From contig JAGIAH010000011.1 in NCBI GenBank assembly GCA_017744915.1, positions 1 to 64,000 on the forward strand: 64,000 nt of DNA, read 5' to 3'. Below the pieces are notes generated by a model. That model did not search any database. It was not told the origin of the DNA and was given only the letters and a program-made list of their open reading frames with translations. Origin of the DNA: Agrobacterium tumefaciens. Its GTDB lineage: Bacteria; Pseudomonadota; Alphaproteobacteria; Rhizobiales; Rhizobiaceae. Position numbers and translations under genes: made by a program. Shown one piece after another: positions 1 to 8,928 of the stretch (position 1 is the stretch's first letter; every line of letters starts with the position of its first letter).

Positions 1-322
1 TCAGCTTGTCGGCAATACTGGCAAGCTGCCAGACATGGTGCTCGGAAAGGAAATTGGCCTCGTCGATGAAGACGCAGGCGACGGGTGCTTCGGCATGGAG
101 CGTTGATACCTCGGCGAACAGGTCGGTCTTTTCATCGAAGGTCCGGGCTTCGGAGGACAGGCCGATGCGCGAGGCGACGCGGCCGACGCCAGCCCGGTTG
201 TCGAAGGCGGCCGTGAAGATCAGCGTGCGCATGCCGCGCTCCTGATAATTATAGGACGCCTGCAGCAGCATGGTCGATTTGCCGGCATTCATCGTCGAAT
301 AATTGAAATAGAGTTTTGCCAT
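1..322 (-). CDS. tdk: Thymidine kinase, N-terminal part (runs off window)
   Basis: The first 107 codons of a thymidine kinase, read leftwards; the rest lies beyond position 1. The protein begins [20 protein letters not shown], where the MNAGKST segment (residues 11-17) is the P-loop of the TK1 family. [10 protein letters not shown] further on is the Walker B-like segment of the family. The enzyme phosphorylates thymidine to dTMP in the salvage pathway. The ATG at 320-322 is the natural start because the conserved N-terminal beta strand follows at once. It is divergent from the choline transporter genes, with about 320 bases between. No downstream partner can be seen. Confidence 0.9.
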   Translation of the reverse strand, partial: MAKLYFNYSTMNAGKSTMLLQASYNYQERGMRTLIFTAAFDNRAGVGRVASRIGLSSEARTFDEKTDLFAEVSTLHAEAPVACVFIDEANFLSEHHVWQLASIADKL

Positions 323-646
323 TATCCACTCCCGGAGCGACTTCGTGTCCTGGGACGCCCTGTTCCAGCCTGTTCAATCGGCACACCGCGCCTCACGGAA
401 CCGATTCCGTTTTCCGCGCCGGTGCTGCAATCAGCGCCTTTTGGCCGCGAATATGCGGCTTGAAAAGTGCCGGAGCGGGAAAAACACAGATTTTCCGCAT
501 GTGGACAGGGCACGCATGCGGCCGCGGAACGGCGTAATTTTTCATTGTTTTGTCGCAAACGGTGCGCGGAAGCACGCAAATGCGCGCGAGTTGATTGTGT
601 TCGGCAGATATTGATAATGGCAAGGGAACAAAAAAGGGAGCAAGCG
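323..646. other. Divergent intergenic region, tdk / choX
   Basis: This 324-base stretch separates two divergent genes and should carry both promoters. I see no convincing protein-coding gene in it. The clearest element is a possible promoter for choX at its right end, listed separately. Short dyads around 497-522 (GCATG repeated in both orientations) might bind a regulator such as BetI, but nothing specific identifies one. Confidence 0.5.
590..618 (+). promoter_or_regulatory. Candidate sigma-70 promoter of choXWV
   Basis: GTTGAT (590-595) and GATAAT (613-618) are separated by 17 bases, close to the rhizobial housekeeping pattern CTTGAC-N17-CTATAT. Transcription would begin near 625, giving a short leader with the Shine-Dalgarno AAAGGGAG just before the ATG at 647. 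This rests on sequence match only. Confidence 0.45.
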
Positions 647-1600
647 ATGTTTGCAAATAGAAGTCGCTGTCTGGCCTTGGCCACAGCAATCTCCGCTATG
701 ACGTTCAGCGCGGCCGGCGCCGCAGAACCTGCCAGTTGCGGCACGGTGCGGTTTTCCGATGTGGGCTGGACCGACATTACCGCGACGACGGCGACGGCCA
801 CGGTGCTCCTGAAAAGCATGGGTTATGAAACCGACGTGAAGCTTCTTTCCGTGCCGGTCACCTATACATCGCTGAAAAACAAGGACATCGACGTCTTCCT
901 CGGCAACTGGATGCCGACCATGGAAGGCGATATTGCGCCTTACCGCGCGGACAAGTCGGTCGAGACGCTGCGCGAAAATCTGGCGGGCGCCAAATACACG
1001 CTGGCGACCAACGCCAAGGGTGCAGAACTCGGCATCAAGGATTTCAAGGATATTGCCGCCCATAGCGCTGATCTCGGCGGCAAGATCTACGGCATCGAAC
1101 CGGGCAATGACGGCAACCGTCTGATTCTCGACATGGTGGCCAAGGATACGTTCGGGCTGAAGGCTTTCGAGGTGGTCGAATCCTCCGAGCAGGGCATGCT
1201 CTCCCAGGTGGCCCGCGCCGAAAAATCCGGCGAGCCGATCGTCTTCCTCGGCTGGGAACCGCATCCGATGAATGCGAATTTCAAGCTAACCTACCTGACC
1301 GGTGGCGACGAGGTCTTCGGCCCCAATCTCGGCGGCGCGACGATCTACACCAATGTCCGCAAGGGCTATGTCGAGGAATGCCCGAATGTCGGCGTCCTTC
1401 TCAAGAACCTGCAATTTTCCCTGCCCATGGAAAACGAGATCATGGGCAAGATCCTGAATGACGGCCTTGAAGGCGAAGCGGCCGCAACGGCCTGGCTGAA
1501 GGCCAATCCGGCGGCGATCGAGCCCTGGCTCGCCAACGTCAAGACCAAGGATGGCAGCGCCGACGCCCTGCCGACCGTAAAGAAGGCACTGGGCCTTTAA
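647..1600 (+). CDS. choX: Choline ABC transporter, periplasmic choline-binding protein
   Basis: A 317-residue periplasmic binding protein of the OpuAC/ChoX type with a signal peptide ending near residue 25. Residues Trp41, Asp43, Trp88, Tyr117 and Trp203 occupy the places of the aromatic box that cages the choline ammonium group in Sinorhizobium ChoX (same spacing, numbering offset by two). It binds choline with high affinity and delivers it to ChoW. The start at 647 is chosen for its Shine-Dalgarno AAAGGGAG and signal peptide; the open frame extends further upstream without either. It is the first gene of choX-choW-choV. A hairpin follows the gene, which may stabilise the 5' message and favour excess binding protein. 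Confidence 0.93.
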   Translation: MFANRSRCLALATAISAMTFSAAGAAEPASCGTVRFSDVGWTDITATTATATVLLKSMGYETDVKLLSVPVTYTSLKNKDIDVFLGNWMPTMEGDIAPYRADKSVETLRENLAGAKYTLATNAKGAELGIKDFKDIAAHSADLGGKIYGIEPGNDGNRLILDMVAKDTFGLKAFEVVESSEQGMLSQVARAEKSGEPIVFLGWEPHPMNANFKLTYLTGGDEVFGPNLGGATIYTNVRKGYVEECPNVGVLLKNLQFSLPMENEIMGKILNDGLEGEAAATAWLKANPAAIEPWLANVKTKDGSADALPTVKKALGL

Positions 1601-1619
1601 GCCGCAAGACTATGCATGA

Positions 1620-1652
1620 CTGCATCCGGCCTGCGTGGCAGGTCGGACGCAG
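1620..1652 (+). other. Intercistronic stem-loop between choX and choW
   Basis: Bases 1620-1631 pair with 1641-1652 (11 of 12 positions, one a G-U pair) around a 9-base loop, and no T-run follows. Such hairpins behind binding-protein genes often block 3' exonuclease decay or cause partial termination, so the first gene is expressed above the permease and ATPase genes. That role is inferred. Confidence 0.5.
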
Positions 1653-1889
1653 CGGGAAATAACGATGCCCATGCCTGGCCTTGCCCGCGATTTTCCTCGC
1701 ATCGAAGGCCATGCACCTGCACCGCGTTCGGCAGTTTCGCTGCCGGCCGTCGTTTCTGCATTGGCGCATTTCCGGTCAAACGGCGGCGGCGCCAATGCTC
1801 TATTTCTCTGTTGTCTGCGCAATTCCGGACGCAAACCGCTCTGCATTTTTGCCGGAATTGCTCTCGTTCACGAAAGGTCTCTTCTTACC

Positions 1890-2741
1890 GTGGAATGGCT
1901 CAGCGCTCCTGAAAACCGCCTGCCCGTCGGCCGATATGCCAAGGAGGCCATCGATTGGCTGACCGGCAATCTCGCTTTTTTCTTCGATTGGCTTTCCTTC
2001 ATTTTCCAAAGCGTCATCAACGCCCTGCTTTACGTGCTGCAGGCGCCGCATCCGCTGATCATCGTTGCGATCGTGACGGCGCTTTCGGCCTGGACGCGCC
2101 GCTCGGTCGGCATGCCGGTCTTCACCGCGCTCGGGCTGCTGCTCATCATCAATCTGGGCTACTGGAAAGCGACGACGGAAACGCTGGCGCTGGTCATGGC
2201 CGCCAGCGCCGTGTGCATGCTCATCGGCATACCGCTCGGCATATTGGCGGCGCGGCGCAAGTGGATCTATGCCGGCATGCGCCCGGTGCTCGATCTGATG
2301 CAGACCATCCCCACTTTCGTCTATCTCATTCCGGCACTGGTGCTGTTCGGCCTCGGCATGGTTCCGGGGCTGATCGCCACCGTCATCTTCGCCATTCCGG
2401 CGCCGGTGCGGCTCACCCGCCTCGGCATCGTCTCGACGCCGCCGGCGCTGGTGGAGGCGGCCATCGCCTTTGGCGCGACACCGTCGCAGGTGCTGCGCAA
2501 GGTGGAGCTTCCCTTCGCCGCGCCGCAGATCATGGCGGGTCTCACCCAGACGATCATGCTGTCGCTGTCGATGGTGGTCATTTCCGCCCTGGTGGGCGCT
2601 AATGGTCTCGGCGTGCCGGTGGTACGCGCGTTGAACACCGTCAACATCGCCATGGGCTTCGAGGCGGGTCTGTGCATCGTCATCCTAGCGATCGTTCTCG
2701 ACCGGCTTTTCCGCCTTCCCGGTACGGAGGATGACCTATGA
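1890..2741 (+). CDS. choW: Choline ABC transporter, permease subunit
   Basis: The integral membrane subunit of the choline importer, 283 residues if it starts at the GTG at 1890 (MEWLSAPENRLPVG). The frame is open upstream, but that extension is Arg/Cys-rich and unlike the family, and 1890 gives the usual ChoW length. It has about six hydrophobic segments and the coupling loop typical of binding-protein-dependent permeases, EAAIAFGATPSQVLRKVELP, which contacts the ATPase. It ends in an ATGA overlap with choV, so the two are translationally coupled. Start choice is moderately sure; identity is firm from the context and sequence. Confidence 0.87.
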   Translation: MEWLSAPENRLPVGRYAKEAIDWLTGNLAFFFDWLSFIFQSVINALLYVLQAPHPLIIVAIVTALSAWTRRSVGMPVFTALGLLLIINLGYWKATTETLALVMAASAVCMLIGIPLGILAARRKWIYAGMRPVLDLMQTIPTFVYLIPALVLFGLGMVPGLIATVIFAIPAPVRLTRLGIVSTPPALVEAAIAFGATPSQVLRKVELPFAAPQIMAGLTQTIMLSLSMVVISALVGANGLGVPVVRALNTVNIAMGFEAGLCIVILAIVLDRLFRLPGTEDDL

Positions 2742-3784
2742 GTGACGCCATCATTTTCGGAAATGTCGATATCGTCTTCGGTGACCGGCCGGATGCAGCG
2801 CTGCCCATGATTGACAAGGGCAGCACGCGTGACGAGATCAATGTCGAGACCGGGCTGGTGCTCGGCGTCGCCAATGCCTCGCTCTCGGTCAGTGAAGGCG
2901 AGATCCTCGTGCTGATGGGGCTTTCCGGTTCCGGAAAATCGACCCTGCTCAGGGCCGTCAACGGGCTTGCGCCCGTGGTGCGCGGCAATGTGGGCGTGAA
3001 GACCAAGTCCGGTTATGTCGATCCCTATCGCTGCCCGGCGAAAGCGCTGCGTGACCTGCGCACGCATACGGTTTCGATGGTGTTTCAGCAATTCGGCCTG
3101 CTGCCCTGGCGCAATGTTGCCGACAATGTCGGTTTCGGGCTTGAGCTCTCCGGCGTGCCGGAAGCCGAGCGCAAGCGCATGGTGGCCGAGCAGCTGGAGC
3201 TGGTGAACCTCTCCGCCTGGGCGGATCGCAAGGTAGGAGAGCTTTCCGGCGGCATGCAGCAGCGTGTGGGGTTGGCCCGTGCCTTCGCCACCGGGGCGCC
3301 CATACTTTTGATGGACGAGCCGTTTTCGGCGCTGGACCCTCTCATCAGAAGCCGGTTGCAGGACGAGCTTCTGGAATTCCAGAGCCGGCTCAAGAAAACG
3401 ATTCTTTTCGTCAGCCACGATCTCGACGAGGCCTTCCGCATCGGCAACCGTATCGCCATGATGGAAGGCGGGCGCATCATCCAGTGCGGCACGCCGCAGC
3501 AGATCGTCAAGGAGCCAGCCACGCAATATGTCGCGGATTTCGTGCAGAACATGAACCCGATCTCCATGCTGACCGCCGCTGACGTGATGAAGCGGGGCGT
3601 GGATGAACGTAATGGCCGGCTGGCCGTTGCCGCCACCGCCCGTCCGTCATCGCCGCTGATCGATATTCTCGATGCGCTGGCGAAACATTCCGGTGCGATC
3701 GGTGTCGTCGACAATGGCGCGATTATAGGCACGATTTCGGCGGATGAGGTTGTGGCGGGACTGACCCGTCACCGCAAAAAATAA
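2738..3784 (+). CDS. choV: Choline ABC transporter, ATP-binding subunit
   Basis: A 348-residue ATPase of the glycine betaine/proline/choline (OpuAA/ProV) family that powers choline import. Walker A is GLSGSGKST (residues 61-69), the signature is LSGGMQQRVG, Walker B is ILLMDEPFSALDPL and the switch His lies in FVSHD. The segment after about residue 270 resembles the CBS-type regulatory tail of this family, though it looks shorter than a full tandem pair. The ATG overlaps the choW stop (2738-2741). A strong intrinsic terminator follows at 3811, closing the operon. Confidence 0.92.
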   Translation: MSDAIIFGNVDIVFGDRPDAALPMIDKGSTRDEINVETGLVLGVANASLSVSEGEILVLMGLSGSGKSTLLRAVNGLAPVVRGNVGVKTKSGYVDPYRCPAKALRDLRTHTVSMVFQQFGLLPWRNVADNVGFGLELSGVPEAERKRMVAEQLELVNLSAWADRKVGELSGGMQQRVGLARAFATGAPILLMDEPFSALDPLIRSRLQDELLEFQSRLKKTILFVSHDLDEAFRIGNRIAMMEGGRIIQCGTPQQIVKEPATQYVADFVQNMNPISMLTAADVMKRGVDERNGRLAVAATARPSSPLIDILDALAKHSGAIGVVDNGAIIGTISADEVVAGLTRHRKK

Positions 3785-3808
3785 TAATTTGCCTGGGCGG
3801 GACAAGGG

Positions 3809-3837
3809 AAAGGCCTTCCGTTTCGGAAGGCCTTTTC
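3809..3837 (+). terminator. Intrinsic terminator of choXWV
   Basis: AGGCCTTCCG (3811-3820), loop TTT, CGGAAGGCCT (3824-3833), then TTTTCTCTTT. Perfect 10-pair GC-rich stem followed by T-rich sequence. Confidence 0.9.
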
Positions 3838-4328
3838 TCTTTGCAGCAAGGTCTTTGCACTGCAAGTTATACCTTCCCACGGTAGCAAAGAATATTTTTG
3901 ATATCACAAGTTATGCATGAAAATAATTGCTAATAAAAATCATATTGCAAACTTAGAGAAAATTGCGCAAAGTTAAACTAGATTCTGTAGCCCGCTGCAA
4001 AATTTAAGGTGGTAATAGATTGTCGCCAAAAATTCCGGCACTGGGCATCAAGGTTTCGTCGCTTAACTTTTAATCGCTTATTGCTTATAAATACTGCTGC
4101 TAATACATGAGTTTAACGTTGAATTAATAAAAAATAGGCAAAAAGCCGATAATTTTGTCACAATGTCTTAAGTAAATAACCGATGAAGAATAGTCTTTGA
4201 AAGGGACACGATATAAGCAAGATTTAGGTATATACAACGTATCAACCGAATTATAAAAACGCCTTTTGGAACACCTAATAATAGCCACCATGACCGTCTT
4301 TCCGACTGTCATCAGGAGACTTGAGCGT
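3838..4328. promoter_or_regulatory. AT-rich regulatory region upstream of NolR-like gene
   Basis: About 490 bases without a credible gene and strikingly richer in A and T than its surroundings. Short stop-laden frames only. At 4264-4279 the minus strand reads ATTAG-N9-AA, which fits the published NolR operator form (A/T)TTAG-N9-A(T/A); a near match (TTTAG-N9-AC) begins at 4223 on the plus strand. NolR represses itself in Sinorhizobium, so autoregulation is plausible. The motif is short and chance matches are expected in AT-rich DNA. Confidence 0.4.
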
Positions 4329-4649
4329 ATGGATAACCAATCTCTGTCGGAACATAGCATCGCCGCTGCAGACTTGCTCTCAGCGATGGCGAATCCCAAG
4401 CGCCTGATGATCTTGTGCACGCTGGTGGATACGGAAGTGCCGGTCGGTGTTCTCGCCTCTCAGGTTGGTCTCAGCCAATCCGCTCTCTCGCAGCATCTTT
4501 CGAAATTGCGTGCCCAGCGGCTGGTGAAGACACGACGGGATGCGCAGACCATCTATTATTCCAGCAACTCCGAATCCGTGAAGAAAATTCTCGCCTCCCT
4601 CGAGGAAATATATTGCCAGGCGCAGAAGAGCAGCAAGACTGCAGCCTGA
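4329..4649 (+). CDS. nolR: ArsR-family winged-helix regulator, NolR-like
   Basis: A 106-residue ArsR/SmtB-type repressor. The recognition helix region (LSQSALSQHLSKLRAQRLVK, about residues 53-72) and the following wing (TRRDAQTIYYSS) closely resemble NolR, the rhizobial regulator of nodulation, conjugation and growth genes. It has no ArsR metal-binding ELCVCDL box, consistent with NolR, which does not sense metals in that way. The ATG at 4329 follows CAGGAG at 4312. An in-frame upstream start at 4266 would add an unrelated N-terminus. The gene stands alone, ending at the terminator at 4691. The nolR name is by resemblance from memory and not a tested orthology. Confidence 0.75.
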   Translation: MDNQSLSEHSIAAADLLSAMANPKRLMILCTLVDTEVPVGVLASQVGLSQSALSQHLSKLRAQRLVKTRRDAQTIYYSSNSESVKKILASLEEIYCQAQKSSKTAA

Positions 4650-4690
4650 TCCCACGGCCCAGTTTAGGCCCGGCAGCACTACTTGATTGA

Positions 4691-4720
4691 AACCGGCGTA
4701 CGACGCCGGTTTTTCTTTTT
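4691..4720 (+). terminator. Intrinsic terminator of NolR-like gene
   Basis: AACCGGCGT (4691-4699), loop ACG, ACGCCGGTT (4703-4711), then TTTCTTTTT. Confidence 0.9.
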
Positions 4721-4797
4721 TCCCGTTTTTCTTCTTCAACTGTCGTCCCGGCCTCGATGCCGGCCGAAGCCTTTCCGTGGAAATTGAGCCGGGTTTT

Positions 4798-5973
4798 TCA
4801 GTGCGGGGCAGCAACCTGCATCTGCGCTTTGAGCCGGCTCGCCGCGGCCGCATATCCGCCGTCCGCGCCATCCACGAAATGCATGTGGTCCCGCGAAAGC
4901 GGGGAGGGCACGATGCAGGTCATCAATGCGGCATCCTGCTCGTGCAGGCCGTAATAACAGCTTCCCGAGAGGCGGGCCGCTTCCAGCCGGGCGCGGATTT
5001 TTTCGAGCCGTGCGGCGTCGATGTCCACCGTCATTTTCAGACCGTCGTCGAATTTCCTGAAATCGGTGTTGCTGGCGACCGAACGCCGGTAGCGCACGGC
5101 GTTGAAACGTCCAAGCGACAGCCCGGTGACGCCGAGAAGAGTGATGAGCAGGCTCTCGCCGAGAATGCGCAGCGCGCGGCGCGCCTTGCCCCAGACATCG
5201 TGATAGGCGGCGCCGGCCCGGGCTTCGAAACCGAGACCCTCACCCACGAAACCGAGTTTCGGCCCGTCTGCCGGCACGGGGTGGCCGTGTCTTTCGTCCT
5301 GCTCGGCCAGATCGACAAGCTCGATGACGAGCTGGCGGAATGCCGGCATGTCCCGCGAGGGCCCAGGCACGGCGATGATCGACACCACCTTGCCGTGGGT
5401 TGCGGGAATGGGGTTCCAGCGGCATGAAAGGCCGGTGAGGTCCGGGCGCTCGCCGGCTTCGGCCGCGGGCAGGGCATAATGCCCCTCCTTCATCCGCGCT
5501 TCCGCCCAGCTATTGCCGCCGCCCGAAAACATGGCATAGGAGACATCCTCGCTCGCCTGAAAGCGCGCGACACGAATATCGAAACCATTCTCGCGAATAT
5601 CCTCGACGGGAACCAGCGCCACGCGCATGGCAAGATCGAGATCGTCCTTCACCCAGCGCTGCACGTTCGAAAGTGCGGTGCGTGCAACAGGCAGCCCGTG
5701 GGGCGGCACGGCGACGGCGGCGCCATCGCCCCCGAAGACGAAGGGCAGGTCGTGGCGCCCGAGGCTGTTCGATACGCCGGAAATAACCGCGGCGCCCGCC
5801 ATATTGACGGCCTTGTATCGGCCGGAGCCGATCGCCGAGGTCGAATCAACGATATCGGCAATGGCAAGCCCCCATCCCGGCGGCAAAGCGCGATAAAGCG
5901 CCGGGTCGGCCACGTCTTCAAAATGCCGGAAGACGGGCAGGCCCGTCAGAAATTCATCATCTGCTGCAATCAT
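4798..5973 (-). CDS. DUF3095 protein with class III cyclase-like N-terminus
   Basis: A 391-residue cytosolic protein that I recognise as DUF3095; the family has no established function. The N-terminal part has AIADIVDSTSAIGSG (Asp40, Asp43, Ser44, Thr45) followed about 40 residues later by FVFGGDGAAVAVP (Asp83). This layout recalls the two metal-binding aspartates of class III nucleotide cyclases (DIxxST then GDG). The C-terminal third is rich in Cys, His and Asp (CYYGLHEQDAALMTC). The ATG at 5971-5973 gives the conserved N-terminus. It is convergent with the NolR-like gene and divergent from the amino acid binding protein gene. Cyclase activity is inference only. Confidence 0.72.
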   Translation of the reverse strand: MIAADDEFLTGLPVFRHFEDVADPALYRALPPGWGLAIADIVDSTSAIGSGRYKAVNMAGAAVISGVSNSLGRHDLPFVFGGDGAAVAVPPHGLPVARTALSNVQRWVKDDLDLAMRVALVPVEDIRENGFDIRVARFQASEDVSYAMFSGGGNSWAEARMKEGHYALPAAEAGERPDLTGLSCRWNPIPATHGKVVSIIAVPGPSRDMPAFRQLVIELVDLAEQDERHGHPVPADGPKLGFVGEGLGFEARAGAAYHDVWGKARRALRILGESLLITLLGVTGLSLGRFNAVRYRRSVASNTDFRKFDDGLKMTVDIDAARLEKIRARLEAARLSGSCYYGLHEQDAALMTCIVPSPLSRDHMHFVDGADGGYAAAASRLKAQMQVAAPH

Positions 5974-6248
5974 GTCGGCATTATCCTCCAGCGGCCGTCA
6001 AACGCCAAGCCTTTACAGCGGGGCGCAGCCGGCGCAATCATGGCGGGCATGACGATTGATTTACCGCTAATAGACCTTATCCAGCAAAGGTGACTTGCAT
6101 AAATCATCAAACCTTCCGTATGAGTTGAGAGGAAGGCTCGGAATTCAAATATGGAACGAGTTTTCGCCGGGAGGCGTCCGATAGTTTCATTCGGTCGACG
6201 CCCATGGCGCTCACCGGGTCCGCGACCCCTTTTTAAGGAGACACCAGG

Positions 6249-7355
6249 ATGAAACTGAAGACATTGACCAGCGTGACGCTCGCAGCGTCCTTCGCATTCG
6301 CACCCCTTGCCCATGCCGAAATCGTCATCGGCCTGATTGCGCCGCTCACCGGCCCCGTTGCCGCCTATGGCGACCAGGTCAAGAACGGCGCCCAGACGGC
6401 AGTCAATGAAATCAACAAAAAGGGCGGCATCCTCGGCGAACAGGTCGTGCTGAAGCTGGCCGACGATGGCGGCGAGCCCAAGCAGGGCGTTTCCGCGGCC
6501 AACCAGCTCGTTGCCGAAGGCATTCACTTCGTCGTCGGTCCGGTCACCTCGGGCGTTGCCATTCCGGCATCGGATGTTTTTGCCGAAAACGGCGTCCTGA
6601 TGGTCACGCCGACGGCGACCGCGCCGGGCCTGACCAACCGCGGCCTTTCCAACGTCTTCCGCACCTGCGGTCGTGACGACCAGCAGGCCGAGGTTGCGGC
6701 GAAATATGTTCTCGCCAACCTTAAGGACAAGAAGATCGCCATCATTCACGACAAGGGCGCTTACGGTAAGGGCCTTGCGGATTCCTTCAAGGCAACGCTG
6801 AATGCTGGCGGTGTCACCGAAGTTCTCTATGATGCGCTGACCCCCGGCGAAAAGGATCTCGGCGCGCTGACAGCCCGCCTGAAGTCCGACAATGCCGACG
6901 TCGTCTATTTCGGCGGTTACCATCCGGAAGCGGGTCTTCTGGTTCGCCAGCTGAAGGATATCGGTTCCAAGGCTGCCGTTATCGGCGGTGACGGCCTTTC
7001 GAACAGCGAATTCTGGAACATCGGCGCGCAGGCCGGCGAAGGCACGATCTTCACCAACGCTTCCGACGCCCTGAAGAACGATGATTCCAAGGCCGCTGCC
7101 GAAGCGCTGAAGGCTGCCAACATTCCGGCTGAAGCCTTCACGCTCAACGCCTATGCCGCCGTCGAAGTCTTGAAGGGCGGTATCGAGAAGGCCGGAAGCG
7201 CCAAGGATCCCGAAGCGGTCGCCAAGGTTCTGAAGAGCGGCGAGGCTTTCCCGACTGCGATCGGCAAGGTGACCTATGGCGAGAGCGGCGACCTGAGCTC
7301 GCAGGCCTTCTCGCTGTTCAAGTGGCAGGACGGCAAGATCGTCGCAGCCGAATAA
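6249..7355 (+). CDS. Branched-chain amino acid ABC transporter, binding protein
   Basis: A 368-residue periplasmic binding protein of the LivK/BraC type. A 23-residue signal peptide (ending [10 protein letters not shown]) precedes the typical start of the mature fold, [35 protein letters not shown] and [12 protein letters not shown] are the ligand-binding loops of the leucine/isoleucine/valine family. The start is fixed by AAGGAG nine bases upstream. It is a single gene ending in a terminator at 7366; the permease and ATPase subunits it needs are not in this window. The long leader of 275 bases to the divergent gene contains a possible CTTGCA-N17-CGTATG promoter at 6094-6122. Confidence 0.9.
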   Translation: MKLKTLTSVTLAASFAFAPLAHAEIVIGLIAPLTGPVAAYGDQVKNGAQTAVNEINKKGGILGEQVVLKLADDGGEPKQGVSAANQLVAEGIHFVVGPVTSGVAIPASDVFAENGVLMVTPTATAPGLTNRGLSNVFRTCGRDDQQAEVAAKYVLANLKDKKIAIIHDKGAYGKGLADSFKATLNAGGVTEVLYDALTPGEKDLGALTARLKSDNADVVYFGGYHPEAGLLVRQLKDIGSKAAVIGGDGLSNSEFWNIGAQAGEGTIFTNASDALKNDDSKAAAEALKAANIPAEAFTLNAYAAVEVLKGGIEKAGSAKDPEAVAKVLKSGEAFPTAIGKVTYGESGDLSSQAFSLFKWQDGKIVAAE

Positions 7356-7365
7356 GCTGATCTTA

Positions 7366-7395
7366 CCGGCCGCACCTGTTGCGGCCGGTTTCATT
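7366..7395 (+). terminator. Intrinsic terminator behind the binding protein gene
   Basis: CCGGCCGCA (7366-7374), loop CCTGT, TGCGGCCGG (7380-7388), then TTTCATTTT. Confidence 0.88.
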
Positions 7396-7422
7396 TTACG
7401 GCCTGAAAAAGGGTAGGGCAGC

Positions 7423-7824
7423 ATGGGTGATGCCGCGACGCAAACCATCGGGGAGATCGGCTTCGGGCGGATATTCCCGATCGTCAGAATCTTCGACGAG
7501 GCCAAGGCACGGGAGTTTTATGTCGATTTTCTCGGTTTCGAGATCGACTGGGAACATCGTTTTGGCGAAAACTCCCCGCTTTACATGCAGGTCTCACGGG
7601 CCGGATTGGGGCTTCACCTCAGCGGTCATCACGGCGACGCGACGCCGGGTTCGAATATCTTCGTCACGATGCATGGCGTTCACGCCTACCAGAAGGAACT
7701 GGTGGGCAAAAAATATCGCTTCCTCAATCCCGGTGTTGAAGAATTGCCCTGGGGTGATGTCATGGAAGTCATCGATCCGTTCGGCAATCGCATCCGTTTC
7801 TGCGAGCAAAAAGACGAGGATTGA
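7423..7824 (+). CDS. VOC-superfamily (glyoxalase/bleomycin-resistance fold) protein
   Basis: A 133-residue protein with the beta-alpha-beta-beta-beta fold signature of the VOC superfamily: IFPIVRIFDEAKAREFYVDF near the start, an internal LHLSGHHGDATPG and a C-terminal WGDVMEVIDPFGNRIRF. Members bind metal or sequester hydrophobic compounds; several resemble bleomycin-binding proteins, but the substrate cannot be read from sequence. Candidate metal ligands are His66, His69 and Glu112 (approximate). The ATG at 7423 follows AGGGCAGC. A perfect 15-pair hairpin closes the gene downstream. Confidence 0.8.
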   Translation: MGDAATQTIGEIGFGRIFPIVRIFDEAKAREFYVDFLGFEIDWEHRFGENSPLYMQVSRAGLGLHLSGHHGDATPGSNIFVTMHGVHAYQKELVGKKYRFLNPGVEELPWGDVMEVIDPFGNRIRFCEQKDED

Positions 7825-7890
7825 GGTCCGGGCCGTCACCGGGTGGCTCTTGACCTCGGCGGCGGTTTGAACGATAGAAACGCCAATAGC

Positions 7891-7934
7891 GAACCGCGCG
7901 CACGGAGACCCCGTGCGCGCGGTTCGTGCGTTTT
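7891..7934 (+). terminator. Long hairpin / terminator after VOC gene
   Basis: A perfect 15-pair inverted repeat, GAACCGCGCGCACGG (7891-7905) against CCGTGCGCGCGGTTC (7911-7925), loop AGACC, followed by GTGCGTTTT. The T-run is short. Confidence 0.7.
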
Positions 7935-7978
7935 GGCAATCGATCATGCAATTCGTTCGCATCCGCACGGGGGCAAAA

Positions 7979-8881
7979 ATGAACAATGAAGGCAACGCGC
8001 TGGTCCGGAAGCTCGCATTCTGGAGCATTCCGCTTTCTTTCGGTGTGCTTGGCCTCAAGCTGGTGGCCTGGTGGGTCACGGGCTCGGTCGCACTTCTGTC
8101 CGACGGCCTGGAATCGACCGTCAACGTGGTCGCGGCCTTCATCGCCTATTTCGTCATTCGTTACGCGCAGAAGCCGGCCGATGACGACCACCAGTTCGGC
8201 CACCACAAGGCGGAGTATATTTCCGCGGTCGTGGAAGGTGTGCTGATCGTCGTCGCTGCGCTTTTGATCGTGCAGGAGGCCTGGGGTGCTCTTTTCAATC
8301 CGAGGCTGCCGGAAGCACCGGTCCTCGGTCTGATCATCAATGCGTCGGCGGGTGCGATCAACGCCGTCTGGGCGACGATCCTGATCCGTGTTGGCAAAAA
8401 ATATGCGTCACCCGCGCTCGCGGCCGATGGCCATCACATCATGTCGGATGTCGTCACCTCGGCCGGCGTTCTTGTCGGCCTCGTTCTGGCGCTGATGACG
8501 GGTTATGCCATTCTCGATCCGCTGCTTGCCATACTGGTCGCGATCAACATCCTGTTTCAGGGCTCTAAGGTCATCATGCATTCGCTTGGCGGGTTGATGG
8601 ACCGGGCGGTCGAGCCGGAAGAGGACGAGGCGATCAAGAAGGCGATCGCCGAAAATTCAGGCGGCGTCATCGGTGTGCATGATCTGAGGACACGCCGCGC
8701 CGGTTCGGCCGCCTTCATCGATTTTCATGTGGTCGTTCCGGCCAGAATGACGGTGCGCGAAGCGCATGATATTTGCGACCGCCTTGAAGATGCCATAAGG
8801 GACGTCATACCGGGCGCCAGCCTTGCCATTCACGTCGAGCCTGAGGGCGAAAAGGCGCATGGCGTCAAAGTCATCGTTTGA
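7979..8881 (+). CDS. Cation diffusion facilitator (CDF) metal efflux transporter
   Basis: A 300-residue inner membrane metal/proton antiporter of the CDF family: six predicted membrane segments and a cytosolic C-terminal domain with the ferredoxin-like [13 protein letters not shown] segment. Transport-site residues seen are the Asp of LLSDGLEST and the His/Asp of ADGHHIMSD; the [12 protein letters not shown] loop matches the second metal site of YiiP. The position of YiiP Asp49 is a serine here, so the transport site departs from the Zn-type D-x3-D pair. The ATG at 7979 follows a weak ribosome site; an ATG at 7946 would add 11 residues. queF follows 47 bases downstream. Confidence 0.85.
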   Translation: MNNEGNALVRKLAFWSIPLSFGVLGLKLVAWWVTGSVALLSDGLESTVNVVAAFIAYFVIRYAQKPADDDHQFGHHKAEYISAVVEGVLIVVAALLIVQEAWGALFNPRLPEAPVLGLIINASAGAINAVWATILIRVGKKYASPALAADGHHIMSDVVTSAGVLVGLVLALMTGYAILDPLLAILVAINILFQGSKVIMHSLGGLMDRAVEPEEDEAIKKAIAENSGGVIGVHDLRTRRAGSAAFIDFHVVVPARMTVREAHDICDRLEDAIRDVIPGASLAIHVEPEGEKAHGVKVIV

Positions 8882-8928
8882 ACACTCCGGGTCTCAATGA
8901 TCCGGTTTTGAATAATCAGGAGTTTTCC

